This document shows positions 54,225-63,215 of a stretch of 64,000 nucleotides of DNA, one piece after another. The stretch covers positions 124,001-188,000 of the forward strand of contig NZ_FOWE01000009.1 in assembly GCF_900115395.1 (NCBI RefSeq). The letters are read 5' to 3'. The stretch is from Geodermatophilus obscurus. Its GTDB lineage: Bacteria > Actinomycetota > Actinomycetes > Mycobacteriales > Geodermatophilaceae. A model generated the notes under the pieces. It saw only the letters and a program-made list of their open reading frames with translations. It searched no databases and had not been told where the DNA came from. The translations under genes and the position numbers were made by a program. Every line of letters starts with the position of its first letter. The stretch's first letter is position 1.

Positions 54225-55835
54225 TCAGTCGCGACTGAGCAGGAGCTCCTCGGTGTCGATCTCGCGCATGATGTCGGTGAGGACCTCCTCCTCGATGCGG
54301 CCCTCGTCCCTCGCGCGGAGGAACACCGCCCGCTCCACGGCCAGCATCTCCCGCCGCAGCCGGCGGTAGGCGTGCGACGGCAGCTCGCGGTCCTGGCTGC
54401 CGAGCCGCTCCCAGGCGAACAGCCCCCGGATCTCGGCCTTGTCCCGCAGCCGGTCGACCACCTCCGAGGGCACCTCGCCGTCGCCGGCGACGAGCTCGTC
54501 GAGCCGCTCGACCGCCGCCTCGGCCGCCTCGTGCTGGACGGCGGCCTCCTGCAGCGCGTCCTCGGTGGCACTGGGTCCCGGCAGCGCCAGCCGCCGGATC
54601 AGCCACGGCAGCGTCAGCCCCTGCCCGACGAGGGTGGCGACCACGACGACGAACGTGATGAACGTGAGCAGCTCGCCCTGCGGCACCCCTTCCAGGTAGG
54701 CCAGGGCCGCCGCCAGCGAGACGACGCCGCGCATGCCGGCCCAGGAGATGACGGCGGGGAACTGCCACGGCGGGGCCGGGTCGCGCCGGCGCACGCGCGG
54801 CACCAGCCGCGCCAGGTAGGTCGCCGGGAAGACCCACAGCGCGCGGCTGAGCACCACGGCGAGCGTCACGGTGACCGCGCTGCCGACGACGGTGCCCAGC
54901 GGCAGGCCCCGGATGCCGTCGAGGATGGCCGGCAGCTCCAGGCCGATGAGCACGAACACGAGCCCGGTGAGGACGAAGTCGATGACGGTCCACAGCGGGT
55001 CGGCCAGCGTCCGCGACGCCGCGGAGAAGGTGCGGTACCACCGGGTGCTCAGCCACAGCCCGGTGCTCACCACGGCGACGACGCCGGAGGCGTGCACGGC
55101 CTCGGCGAGCAGGTACGAGGTGAACGGCGTCAGGAGGGTGAGGACGACGTCGATCATCGGCTCGTCGTTGCGCCGGTGCAGCTGCGCGGCGACCCAGGCG
55201 GTGGCCAGCCCGATCGCGGCTCCCCCGGCCGCGGCGAGGACGAACTCCCCGGCGAAGTCCATGACCGTCACCGACCCGGCGACCGCGGCGATCGCCACGC
55301 GCAGCGTGGTCAGCGCGGTCGCGTCGTTCACCAGGCTCTCGCCCTCGAGGATGCTGACCACCCGCCGGGGCAGGCCGGTGCGCCGGGCGACCGCCGTCGC
55401 GGCGACGGCGTCGGGCGGGGCCACGATCGCGCCGAGCGCGAACGCCGCGGCGAGCGGGAGACCGGGGACCACCGCCCAGGCCACCAGCCCGACGACGAGC
55501 GTGGTGAACAGCACCAGCCCGACCGACAGCAGGGCGATGGGGCGCAGGTTCGCGCGCAGCGACCGGTTCGAGGTCCGCCAGGCCGCGGAGTACAGCAGCG
55601 GCGGGAGGAAGAGCAGCAGCACGACGTTGGGGTCGATCCGGTACTCCGGCACACCGGGCACGTAGGACAGCGCGAAGCCGACCAGCACGCACAGGATCGG
55701 GCCGGCCACCGGCACCCGGCGGCTCAGCGCCGCCACGGCCACGACGATGACGACCAGCCCCAGGATCTCGAACAGGCCCCCGACCGTGACCGCGCTGTCC
55801 GCCGCGGCCGCCAGGGTCGTCCCGTCCGTCGCCAT
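54225..55835 (-). CDS. CPA1-family Na+/H+ antiporter (NhaP-like)
   Basis: 536 aa, about 12 helices. Motifs include LLLFLPPLLYSAAWRTSNRS, ALGAIVAPPDAVAATAVARR with the ion-binding Asp, LEGESLVNDATALTTLRVAI and FPAVISWAGMRGVVSLAAAL. The C-terminal 120 residues form a long helical cytosolic domain rich in Glu and Arg, ending MREIDTEELLLSRD. ATG at 55835 with GAGGAGG 5 bases before. Adds to the Mrp system in cation and pH control. Confidence 0.92.
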   Translation of the reverse strand: MATDGTTLAAAADSAVTVGGLFEILGLVVIVVAVAALSRRVPVAGPILCVLVGFALSYVPGVPEYRIDPNVVLLLFLPPLLYSAAWRTSNRSLRANLRPIALLSVGLVLFTTLVVGLVAWAVVPGLPLAAAFALGAIVAPPDAVAATAVARRTGLPRRVVSILEGESLVNDATALTTLRVAIAAVAGSVTVMDFAGEFVLAAAGGAAIGLATAWVAAQLHRRNDEPMIDVVLTLLTPFTSYLLAEAVHASGVVAVVSTGLWLSTRWYRTFSAASRTLADPLWTVIDFVLTGLVFVLIGLELPAILDGIRGLPLGTVVGSAVTVTLAVVLSRALWVFPATYLARLVPRVRRRDPAPPWQFPAVISWAGMRGVVSLAAALAYLEGVPQGELLTFITFVVVVATLVGQGLTLPWLIRRLALPGPSATEDALQEAAVQHEAAEAAVERLDELVAGDGEVPSEVVDRLRDKAEIRGLFAWERLGSQDRELPSHAYRRLRREMLAVERAVFLRARDEGRIEEEVLTDIMREIDTEELLLSRD

Positions 55836-56041
55836 GGAGCCTCCTCGGGGTCGCCCGGGGGTCGCTCCCCCGCGAGCAGTATCCCGGCCCCGCGACGGAC
55901 CCTGGGTGTCGTGGGCAGGGGGCGGCCCGCGGTCACGGGTCGGTGACGGAACTGCCCGTTCCTTGACGCCGTCTCCCGCCCCGACGGACGATGCGCGCTC
56001 CGCGCGACCCGCGGTCCTCACGACGTCGAAAGGGCCAGTCC

Positions 56042-57319
56042 GTGCGCTCCTCCCCGAAGGTCCTGATGGTGTCCGCGTGCCTGCTGGCGACGGCCTGCAC
56101 CGGCCAGACCGGCTCCGACGACGGCGGTGGCGGCGGTGGCGGCGACGGGGCGAACACCCTGCGCTACCTCATCGAGCAGCTGGAGGACGCCGACGAGCTC
56201 ACCCGGCTCGAGGAGCACCTGGCCGACTTCGAGGAGTCCTCGGGCATCGACGTCCAGGTGCAGCAGCTCGACGTCGACACCATGCGCACCGTGCTCCAGA
56301 CGCAGCTGCGCGCCGACGACGGCCCCGACGTCATCAGCTGGGGCTCGGGCCCGGGCAGCGGCGGGGCCCTCGCGGAGGCGGGACTGCTGTACGACCTCAC
56401 CGACGCCTACGAGGAGAACGGCTGGGAGGTCTACGACTTCGCCAAGGAGCGGGTCACCTACGACGGCAGGGTGTACGGCATCCCCGGTGAGCTGGAGACG
56501 GTCGGGCTCTACTACAACACCCAGGTCCTCGCAGACGTGGGCATCGACCCGCCCCGGACGCTCGACGAGCTGCGCGCCGCCTGCCGGACCATCAGCGAGG
56601 CGGGCCTGGTCCCGATGGCCTTCGGCGACCAGGAGGGCTGGCCGGGCAGCCACCTGCTGAGCATGGCGCTGTCGAGCGCCCTGGGATCCGACGGCATGCA
56701 GGCGCTGCTGGCCGGCGAGGGTTCCTGGGAGTCCCCGGAGGTCGTCGACGCGCTCACCTTCTGGCAGGAGGCGAACACCAACGGGTGGCTCGGGGAGTCG
56801 CCGGTGTCGATCGACTACGACACCATGACGGCCCTCTACATCTCCGGCGAGGCGGCGATGATCCCCACCGGCAGCTGGTTCGTGAACGACCTGGCCATCG
56901 GCGCGGACTTCGAGTCCGGCTACGTCCCCTTCCCCGCGCCGGACGGCGAGGGCGTCTTCGCCAGCGGCCTGGGCTCGGGCCCCTTCGTCTCGGCCAACAC
57001 CGACAACCCCGAGGGCGCGATCGAACTGCTGGACTTCCTGGCCTCCGAGGAGCACGCCCAGTGGGTGGTGGAGAACTTGCAGACCATCCCGGCCCGCCCC
57101 GTGGACACCGCGGGACTCGACGTCGACCCGCTGCTGGCGCAGGTGCTCGAGGAGGTCTCCGCGCTGTCGGAGGGCGGCGGCGGGCTCGGCTACAACATCG
57201 ACGTCCTCATGCCCGAGGCCTTCAACGACGTGATGTTCGACGGCGTCCAGGCCGTGCTGACCGGCCAGTCGACACCGGCCGAGGTGGCGGCCGCGCTGCA
57301 GGCGGCGTCCGAGCAGTGA
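56042..57319 (+). CDS. Sugar ABC transporter substrate-binding lipoprotein
   Basis: 425 aa from the GTG at 56042; signal peptide with lipobox (SACLLATAC), then a Gly-rich spacer. Family-1 binding protein features: TLRYLIEQLEDADEL, VYGIPGELETVGLYYNTQVL, SGEAAMIPTGSWFVNDLAIG and FVSANTDNPEGAIELLDFLA. Likely captures an oligosaccharide or glucoside. First gene of a three-gene importer operon without its own ATPase. Confidence 0.92.
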   Translation: MRSSPKVLMVSACLLATACTGQTGSDDGGGGGGGDGANTLRYLIEQLEDADELTRLEEHLADFEESSGIDVQVQQLDVDTMRTVLQTQLRADDGPDVISWGSGPGSGGALAEAGLLYDLTDAYEENGWEVYDFAKERVTYDGRVYGIPGELETVGLYYNTQVLADVGIDPPRTLDELRAACRTISEAGLVPMAFGDQEGWPGSHLLSMALSSALGSDGMQALLAGEGSWESPEVVDALTFWQEANTNGWLGESPVSIDYDTMTALYISGEAAMIPTGSWFVNDLAIGADFESGYVPFPAPDGEGVFASGLGSGPFVSANTDNPEGAIELLDFLASEEHAQWVVENLQTIPARPVDTAGLDVDPLLAQVLEEVSALSEGGGGLGYNIDVLMPEAFNDVMFDGVQAVLTGQSTPAEVAAALQAASEQ

Positions 57320-57347
57320 GCCCGGGCGGAGGCGGCGGGGGGCCGGC

Positions 57348-58337
57348 GTGAGCGCGGCGCCCGCCCCGACGGTGACAGCGGTGCCCGCCGCGCCGGGGCG
57401 GCCGGGCCGCCGGGGACGGCGCCCGGCGCGGCTGGGCGTCTCGGCGGCCACCCGCCGGCAGCAGGCCCGCCTGGGCGTCCTGCTCGTCGCGCCGGCGGTG
57501 GCGCTGATGCTGGTGTTCCTCGTCTTCCCGGTGCTCAACGCCGTCTACTACGTCTTCGTCGACTTCGACGGCCTCGACGTCACGCCACCGTGGGTGGGCC
57601 TCGGCAACTTCACCGAGCTGGCGCAGGACCGGCAGGTGTGGGCGGCGGCCTGGAACAACCTGATCTGGATCGTGCTCGGCACCGTCGGGCCACTGGTCCT
57701 GGGACTGACCCTGGCGCTGCTGCTGTGGGGGGTGCGGCGCGGCTCGACCCTCTACCGCATCGTCTTCTTCCTCCCGTACGTGCTGCCCCAGGTGGCAGTC
57801 GGCGTGGTGTGGGGCTGGATCTACGCACCCACCCGCGGCTGGCTCAACCGCGGGCTCGAGGCGGTCGGCCTCGGCGGGCTGGCCCGGGGCTGGCTCGGCG
57901 ACCCGGACACCGCCCTCTACGCGGTGATCGCCACGGCGGTGTGGACGGCCACCGGCTTCGTCTTCGTGATCATCCTGTCGGCGCTGCGCAACGTCGACAC
58001 CGAGCAGGTCGACGCGGCCATGCTCGACGGCGCGGGGTACCTGCAGCGGCTGCGCTACGTCGTCCTGCCCCAGATCAGGCCCGTCTTCCTCATGGTCACC
58101 GCGCTCACGCTCATCGGCGGGTTCGCCGTCTTCGACCTCGTCTTCGTGATGACCGGGGGCGGCCCGGCGAACGCCACGGAGGTCCTCGGCACCTACGCCT
58201 ACAGCAACGCCTTCCAGCTCAGCCGGATCAGCTACGGCACCACCCTCGCCCTCGTGGTGACGGCACTGGCGGTGCCGGTCGCGGTGTGGCTCGACCGGCT
58301 GCAGCGGCGGGCCGCCCTGGACGGAGGAGGGGCGTGA
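57348..58337 (+). CDS. Sugar ABC transporter permease (MalF/UgpA-type)
   Basis: 329 aa, six helices after a basic head. ATPase-contact EAA loop: VDAAMLDGAGYLQRLRYVVL with PQIRPVFLMV. GTG at 57348, 29 bases after the binding-protein stop. Stop overlaps the second permease start (GTGA). Confidence 0.92.
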   Translation: MSAAPAPTVTAVPAAPGRPGRRGRRPARLGVSAATRRQQARLGVLLVAPAVALMLVFLVFPVLNAVYYVFVDFDGLDVTPPWVGLGNFTELAQDRQVWAAAWNNLIWIVLGTVGPLVLGLTLALLLWGVRRGSTLYRIVFFLPYVLPQVAVGVVWGWIYAPTRGWLNRGLEAVGLGGLARGWLGDPDTALYAVIATAVWTATGFVFVIILSALRNVDTEQVDAAMLDGAGYLQRLRYVVLPQIRPVFLMVTALTLIGGFAVFDLVFVMTGGGPANATEVLGTYAYSNAFQLSRISYGTTLALVVTALAVPVAVWLDRLQRRAALDGGGA

Positions 58338-59179
58338 GCCGGCCGCAGCGGGCTTACGTGACCGGCCGGCCGGGCGCGGGGCGCACCGTCGTGCTCGCCC
58401 TGCTCGCCGCCCTGACGCTGTTCCCCGTGGTCCTCGTCGTGTCGACGACGCTGAAGACCACCCAGGACGTGCGCGCCAACCCGTTCGGGCTCTTCAGCAG
58501 CTTCTCGTTGGAGAACCTCGAGACGGCCTGGACGGTCGGCAACTTCGACGAGTACCTGCTCAACAGCCTCCTGCTCAGCGTGCCCAGCACGCTGATCGTG
58601 GTCGTGCTCTCGACCATGGCCGGCTACGCGTTCGCGCGGTTGCCGTTCCCCGGGCGCACCGCCGCGTTCTACGTCGTGGTCTTCGGCCTGCTGGTGCCCT
58701 TCTTCGCCTACATGGTGCCGCTGTACTTCCAGATGCGGTCGATGGGCCTGCTCGACAGCCTGATCGGGGTCAACCTCGTCCTGGCCACGACCCAGCTGTC
58801 GTTCGGTGCCTGGTTCATGCGGGCCTTCTTCTCCGACCTGCCGAGCGAGCTGGAGCAGGCGGCCCGGATGGACGGCGCCAGCGAGTGGCAGCTCTTCCTG
58901 CGGATCATGGTGCCGCTGGTCACCTCCGGCATGGGCGCGCTGGCCGTCTTCACCTTCCTGCAGCAGTGGAACAACTTCCTCGTCCCGCTGCTCTACATGC
59001 CCGGCGGGGAGTACCGGCCACTGACCCTGGGCCTGTACCTGTTCATCGGCGGCCGCTCGGTCGACATCGGCCCGCTGGCCGCCGGCACCCTGATCACGAT
59101 CCTGCCGGTGGTCGTGCTCTACGTCGTCCTGCAGCGCCAGGTCACCCAGGGCTTCCTGTCCGGAGCCGTCAAGGGCTGA
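58334..59179 (+). CDS. Sugar ABC transporter permease (MalG/UgpE-type)
   Basis: 281 aa, six helices. EAA loop: LEQAARMDGASEWQLFLRIM. N-terminal FPVVLVVSTTLKTTQDV is characteristic of the MalG side. Coupled to the preceding permease. Together with the 56042 product it forms the membrane part of the importer. Confidence 0.92.
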   Translation: MSRPQRAYVTGRPGAGRTVVLALLAALTLFPVVLVVSTTLKTTQDVRANPFGLFSSFSLENLETAWTVGNFDEYLLNSLLLSVPSTLIVVVLSTMAGYAFARLPFPGRTAAFYVVVFGLLVPFFAYMVPLYFQMRSMGLLDSLIGVNLVLATTQLSFGAWFMRAFFSDLPSELEQAARMDGASEWQLFLRIMVPLVTSGMGALAVFTFLQQWNNFLVPLLYMPGGEYRPLTLGLYLFIGGRSVDIGPLAAGTLITILPVVVLYVVLQRQVTQGFLSGAVKG

Positions 59180-59421
59180 GCCGACACGGGACGAGAGTCC
59201 GCCGGAGGTCCGTGACCACGGGAAAGGCGAGGTCACGGGCGCATCGTGCCCTCGCTCCCGGCTCCGCATCCGGTGGACTCTGGGTAGCCGCCCGGCTGCC
59301 GTCCGGGTCGACCAGCGGGGCGGACTGTGATTCCGCTCACAGGAGCCTCGCGAGAACCGTCCAGGGAGAGTCCCCTCGTCCCGTTCAGGGACCAACCCAC
59401 GACTCACGGACGGGGACGGGC
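59180..59421 (+). promoter_or_regulatory. Upstream region of the M1 aminopeptidase
   Basis: 242 bases without a gene, holding the CRP-type site described separately. Confidence 0.5.
59326..59341. promoter_or_regulatory. Consensus CRP/GlxR-type operator
   Basis: TGTGA-TTCCGC-TCACA, an exact match to the TGTGA-N6-TCACA consensus, 81 bases before the aminopeptidase start and about 150 bases after the permease stop. Confidence 0.65.
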
Positions 59422-60918
59422 GTGACCCGGAAACTCACGGCAGTGGCGGCAGCGGGCGTACTGGTGGCGATGGGCACCGGCACGGCCGTGGCGGACGGAG
59501 GCGGCGGCGGGGATCCGCAACCCGGGGCGCCGGGCATCGGCGATCCGTACTACCCGCTCGACGGCAACGGCGGGTACGACGTCGACCACTACGACCTCGA
59601 CCTGCGCTACGACCCGGCCACCGACGTCCTCGCGGGCACGGCGACCGTCTCGGCGCACGCCACCCAGGACCTGTCCAGCTTCGACCTCGACCTGCAGGGG
59701 CTGGAGGTCCGCTCGGTCGAGGTGGACGGGCAGGAGGCCGTGTGGAGCCGTCAGGGGCAGGAGCTGGTGATCACGCCGCACCGCCCGCTCCGCGAGGACC
59801 AGGAGTTCACCGTCGGTGTGACCTACGACGGCGTCCCGCAGACCCAGGAGGACGCGCTGGGCATCTCCGGGTTCATCCACACCGACGACGGCGCCGTGGT
59901 CGCCGGCGAGCCGCACGGCGCGGCGACCTGGTTCCCGGCCAACGACCACCCGCGGGACGCCGCGTCGGTGGACGTGCGCGTGGCCGTCCCCGAGGGCCTG
60001 GAGGGCGTCTCCAACGGCGTGCTGTGCGGCTCGTGGACGCACCACGGCTGGACCACGTGGGCGTGGTCTGCCGACGAGCCGATGGCTCCCTACCTGGTGA
60101 CGCTGGCCGTGGGCGAGTTCGACCTGCGCGCCTACGAGGCCGAGGGGCTGGCCTTCTGGGACGCCGTCGACCCCGACCTGGCCACCTTCGACGCCGACCC
60201 GGAGACCGAGGGACCGCTGGTCGGCGAGGTCGTCGACCACGCGCTCGGCCGGCAGGCGGAGATCATCGGGTTCCTCGAGGAGCACTTCGGGCCCTACCCG
60301 TTCAGCGCCGCCGGCGGCATCGTCGACGACACCCCGGACCTGCAGTTCGCCCTCGAGACGCAGACCCGGCCGATCTACGCGCCGTTCTTCTTCGTCGACC
60401 CGGTGTTCGCCGAGGTCGTCGTCACGCACGAGTACGCCCACCAGTGGTACGGCGACTCGGTGCGCCTCGACCTCTGGCGGGACATCTGGCTCAACGAGGG
60501 CTTCGCCACCTACGCCGAGTGGCTGTGGCTCGAGCACGAGGGCCTCTCGACGCCGCAGCAGGAGTTCGACTTCCTGGCCACGCTCTCCGACGAGGAGCTG
60601 GGACCGGACTTCTGGCAGGTCACCATCGGTGACCCGGGTCCGGCGGTCGACCAGCTGTTCCACCCGGCGGTCTACCAGCGCGGCGCGATGACGCTGCACG
60701 CCCTGCGCACGGAGGTCGGCGACGACGCCTTCTTCACGATCCTGCGTGGGTGGGCGGAGTCGAACGCCGGGGAGACGGTGACCACGGAGGAGTTCGTCGC
60801 CTTCGCCGAGGAGGTGTCGGGCCGGGAGCTCGACGAGCTGTTCACCGCGTGGCTCTACACAGCGGGCCGCCCGGCCGGGCTGCCCGAGCAGGCCCCGGCG
60901 CCAGCACCCGCGCCCTGA
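59422..60918 (+). CDS. Secreted M1-family metallopeptidase
   Basis: 498 aa. GTG at 59422; signal peptide TRKLTAVAAAGVLVAMGTG, cut near TAVA|DG. N-terminal M1 saddle domain (HYDLDLRYDPATDVLAGTAT), then the catalytic domain with zinc site HEYAH (336-340) and third ligand Glu359 in IWLNEGFATY. The exopeptidase loop has QFALETQTRPIY instead of the GAMEN motif, which is usual in the secreted actinobacterial branch. The tail is Pro-Ala repeats. Ends in a strong terminator. Confidence 0.92.
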   Translation: MTRKLTAVAAAGVLVAMGTGTAVADGGGGGDPQPGAPGIGDPYYPLDGNGGYDVDHYDLDLRYDPATDVLAGTATVSAHATQDLSSFDLDLQGLEVRSVEVDGQEAVWSRQGQELVITPHRPLREDQEFTVGVTYDGVPQTQEDALGISGFIHTDDGAVVAGEPHGAATWFPANDHPRDAASVDVRVAVPEGLEGVSNGVLCGSWTHHGWTTWAWSADEPMAPYLVTLAVGEFDLRAYEAEGLAFWDAVDPDLATFDADPETEGPLVGEVVDHALGRQAEIIGFLEEHFGPYPFSAAGGIVDDTPDLQFALETQTRPIYAPFFFVDPVFAEVVVTHEYAHQWYGDSVRLDLWRDIWLNEGFATYAEWLWLEHEGLSTPQQEFDFLATLSDEELGPDFWQVTIGDPGPAVDQLFHPAVYQRGAMTLHALRTEVGDDAFFTILRGWAESNAGETVTTEEFVAFAEEVSGRELDELFTAWLYTAGRPAGLPEQAPAPAPAP

Positions 60919-60940
60919 CCGGCCAGCGGTGAGCGCCCCC

Positions 60941-60979
60941 GGGTCCTGACCCCCTCCCCCGTGGCGGGGGTCAGGACCC
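60941..60979. terminator. Bidirectional terminator hairpin
   Basis: Perfect 13-bp inverted repeat (60941-60953 with 60967-60979) between convergent genes. Confidence 0.85.
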
Positions 60980-60990
60980 GGCGGGCCGGC

Positions 60991-61248
60991 TCAGTCGGCC
61001 AGCAGGGCGGCGTGCGCGCCGAGGCGGTGCGCCAGGGCGGCGGCCGTGCCCATCGAGCGCAGGACCTCGCCCAGCAGGGTGGCCGGCTCGTCGCCGGTCC
61101 CGGGGCGCCCGGCGCCGGGGCCGGCGCCAGGGCCGTGGCCGGGGTCGTGGCCGGGGTCGTGGCCGGGGTCGGGGTCGGGGTCGTGGCCGGGGTCGGCCAG
61201 CTCCACCAGCACCAGGGGCGTGCGGGTGGCGGGCGCGGCGGACCCCAT
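60991..61248 (-). CDS. Small protein with PGHD tandem repeats
   Basis: 85 aa. ATG at 61248 with GAGGAG 7 bases upstream. Starts ATRTPLVLVELADP, then tandem PGHDPDPDPGHDPGHDPGHG, encoded by a 12-base-type repeat (about 61139-61199), and ends TLLGEVLRSMGTAAALAHRL. The repeat is His/Asp-rich and could bind metal. No family recognised; the head and tail look like real protein. Confidence 0.5.
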   Translation of the reverse strand: MGSAAPATRTPLVLVELADPGHDPDPDPGHDPGHDPGHGPGAGPGAGRPGTGDEPATLLGEVLRSMGTAAALAHRLGAHAALLAD

Positions 61249-61572
61249 GACGGTGCTCCTCGGGTCGGGCCGGGTCGCTCCCCGGCACCCGCCGACCGTG
61301 GGCGCGCTCCCGCAGCGGTGGCGCGCTGCAACCGCACGATCGGCGCAAGACGCCTCCCGCTCACCCGTCGGGGTGGGACCCGGCCGTCCGGGGTGTGAGC
61401 GGGCCCGGCGCAGTCATCGAGGTTCCCCGTCCGGCACCGGCCGGACACGAGCGGATCCGCACGTCGCAGCCCCGGTCCCCCACGCTGGGCTCCGGACGGC
61501 TAGGGTCGACGCGTCGGGAAGGCCCTGCGCTCTGGCAGGACCCCGATGCACCAACGCAGCTAGGAGCGAGCA

Positions 61573-61776
61573 ATGCCCGAAGGAACTGTCAAGTGGTTCA
61601 ACGCGGAGAAGGGGTTCGGCTTCGCCACCCCTGACGGTGGCGGACCGGATGTGTTCGTCCACTACTCGGCCATCCAGTCCAGCGGGTACCGCTCGCTCGA
61701 TGAGGGCCAGCGGATCTCGTTCGACGTCGAGCAGGGCCAGAAGGGTCCGCAGGCGGCGAACGTCACCCCGCTCTGA
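61573..61776 (+). CDS. cspA: Cold-shock protein
   Basis: 67 aa, a single cold-shock domain with RNP1 [11 protein letters not shown] and RNP2 DVFVHYSAI. Binds single-stranded RNA or DNA. AGGAG upstream of the ATG. A possible -10 (TAGGGT, 61501-61506) gives a leader of about 60 bases, shorter than in E. coli cspA. Followed by a terminator. Confidence 0.95.
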   Translation: MPEGTVKWFNAEKGFGFATPDGGGPDVFVHYSAIQSSGYRSLDEGQRISFDVEQGQKGPQAANVTPL

Positions 61777-61790
61777 TCCTCTAGATCAGC

Positions 61791-61828
61791 ACAGCGCCCC
61801 CGTCCGGTCCGCCGGGCGGGGGCGCTGT
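61791..61828 (+). terminator. cspA terminator
   Basis: Perfect 12-bp inverted repeat (61791-61802 with 61817-61828) 15 bases after the cspA stop. Confidence 0.85.
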
Positions 61829-61849
61829 CGTGTCCGGGGCCGGCCGGGC

Positions 61850-62311
61850 TCAGCGGGCGCGCGGCACGTACCCACCGATGAGGGCGGACATCAGCAGCGC
61901 GCCGTCGTCGGCCCCGACGGCGCTCGCGGCGTCGGCGAGGGCCCGCCAGCGGGACCGCTCGACGTCGGTCGGGGCGTTCGCCGCCCGCGTGGTCACCTGC
62001 TCCACCAGCCGCTCCCACTCCGACTGCGGCGTCGGCCAGAGCCCGGCCAGCCGGCGCGCCTCCGGCGAGATCCCGGTGAACCGGACGATCTCCCCCGAGT
62101 AGGTCGTGAGCACCTCGACGTAGCCGGCGGCGGCCAGCACGCGGGCCGCGGCCAGCACGTCGGGCTTCGGCAGGCCGCTGGCCGGCACCACCTGGCCGAG
62201 ATAGGGGTTGCCGCCGTGCTCGGGGCCGTCGACCAGCCGCGCCACCGCGCGGAGGACGGGCAGGTCGCGGTGGAACCAGGTGTCGGGCAGGGGCCGGTCG
62301 AGGGCGCTCAC
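61850..62311 (-). CDS. Conserved hypothetical protein, 153 aa
   Basis: GTG at 62311. Begins SALDRPLPDTWFHRDLPVLR; the middle (LPKPDVLAAARVLAAAGYVE, VLTTYSGEIVRFTGISPEAR) resembles a winged-helix fold, and the end is helical (WERLVEQVTTRAANAPTDVE). No named function recognised. Confidence 0.65.
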   Translation of the reverse strand: MSALDRPLPDTWFHRDLPVLRAVARLVDGPEHGGNPYLGQVVPASGLPKPDVLAAARVLAAAGYVEVLTTYSGEIVRFTGISPEARRLAGLWPTPQSEWERLVEQVTTRAANAPTDVERSRWRALADAASAVGADDGALLMSALIGGYVPRAR

Positions 62312-62385
62312 CCGGGCAGTCTCCGCCGCGCGCGGCGGCGCCCCGCCACCCGGGTGCACGGGGTGGCGGGGCGCCGGCGGGCGGT

Positions 62386-63039
62386 TCAGTGGTCGCGGGC
62401 CCCGGTCAGCTCGGGCCGGGTGGCCAGGACGACGCCGAGGGCCACGTACCCGACCAGCAGGTGACCGCCGGCGGTGTAGGCCATGAGCTCCGGCGCGATC
62501 TGCGCGACCGGGATGTTCACCGGCGCCCAGCTCTCGGCGACCATCGGCCACCAACGCGCGGCGCCGGTCCAGCGGCCGGCGATCGCGATGCGGATGCCGA
62601 TGAAGAACATGCCGACCATCGACAGCGGCCAGAAGACGTCGAGGGCGAGGTACCAGCCCTCCTCGGCGTACTGCGGCAGGAACGCCGAGCTCAGCGTCGA
62701 CAGCATCGCCAAGCCCAGCAGGGCGTGCTCGAGGTGCAGGAAGAAGCGGGCCAGCCGGCCGGTGCCGGTCGCCCCCGTCCGCAACTGCACGGCGACCAGG
62801 GCGACGAGGCCGAGCTGGAACAGCAGCGCCGTCAGCTCGTAGACCAGGTCCTGCCAGGCGGTCGCGGAGTCGATGCCGAAGGCGAGGGTGGCGGCGGCCC
62901 AGGCCAGCGAACCGGTGGCCACCGCGATGCCGGCGCGGCGGACCGTGCGGGTGGCGACGGGCACGGATGCCGGTGCGCCGCCGCGGGCGGTCGCCGCCGT
63001 GTCGGTGCGGGCGGGGGCGGGGGTGGTGCTGAGGGACAT
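62386..63039 (-). CDS. Conserved membrane protein, 217 aa
   Basis: ATG at 63039 with GGGAG upstream. About six helices, including AGIAVATGSLAWAAATLAFG, YELTALLFQLGLVALVAVQL, MVGMFFIGIRIAIAGRW and AGGHLLVGYVALGVVLATR. Similar membrane proteins of unknown function are common in actinobacteria. It is divergent from the sensor kinase. Confidence 0.65.
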   Translation of the reverse strand: MSLSTTPAPARTDTAATARGGAPASVPVATRTVRRAGIAVATGSLAWAAATLAFGIDSATAWQDLVYELTALLFQLGLVALVAVQLRTGATGTGRLARFFLHLEHALLGLAMLSTLSSAFLPQYAEEGWYLALDVFWPLSMVGMFFIGIRIAIAGRWTGAARWWPMVAESWAPVNIPVAQIAPELMAYTAGGHLLVGYVALGVVLATRPELTGARDH

Positions 63040-63215
63040 CTCGTCTCCCGGGTCGTGGTCGCGGTGCCCTGCGCACCGCCTGGGAGAACCGTCTCGGGGC
63101 GCCGTCCCGGGCAGCCAGGGCGCGCCGCCCCCGATCCGGTCCCGCTCGCCGTCCCGGGGGACACGAGACACCTGCCTCCTGACGGCCGGGACGGGAGTCG
63201 GCGAGGATCGCCCGC

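Noticed and set aside
61139-61199. 12-base repeats, possible CRISPR
   Set aside because: Direct repeats without spacers, inside a small open frame.
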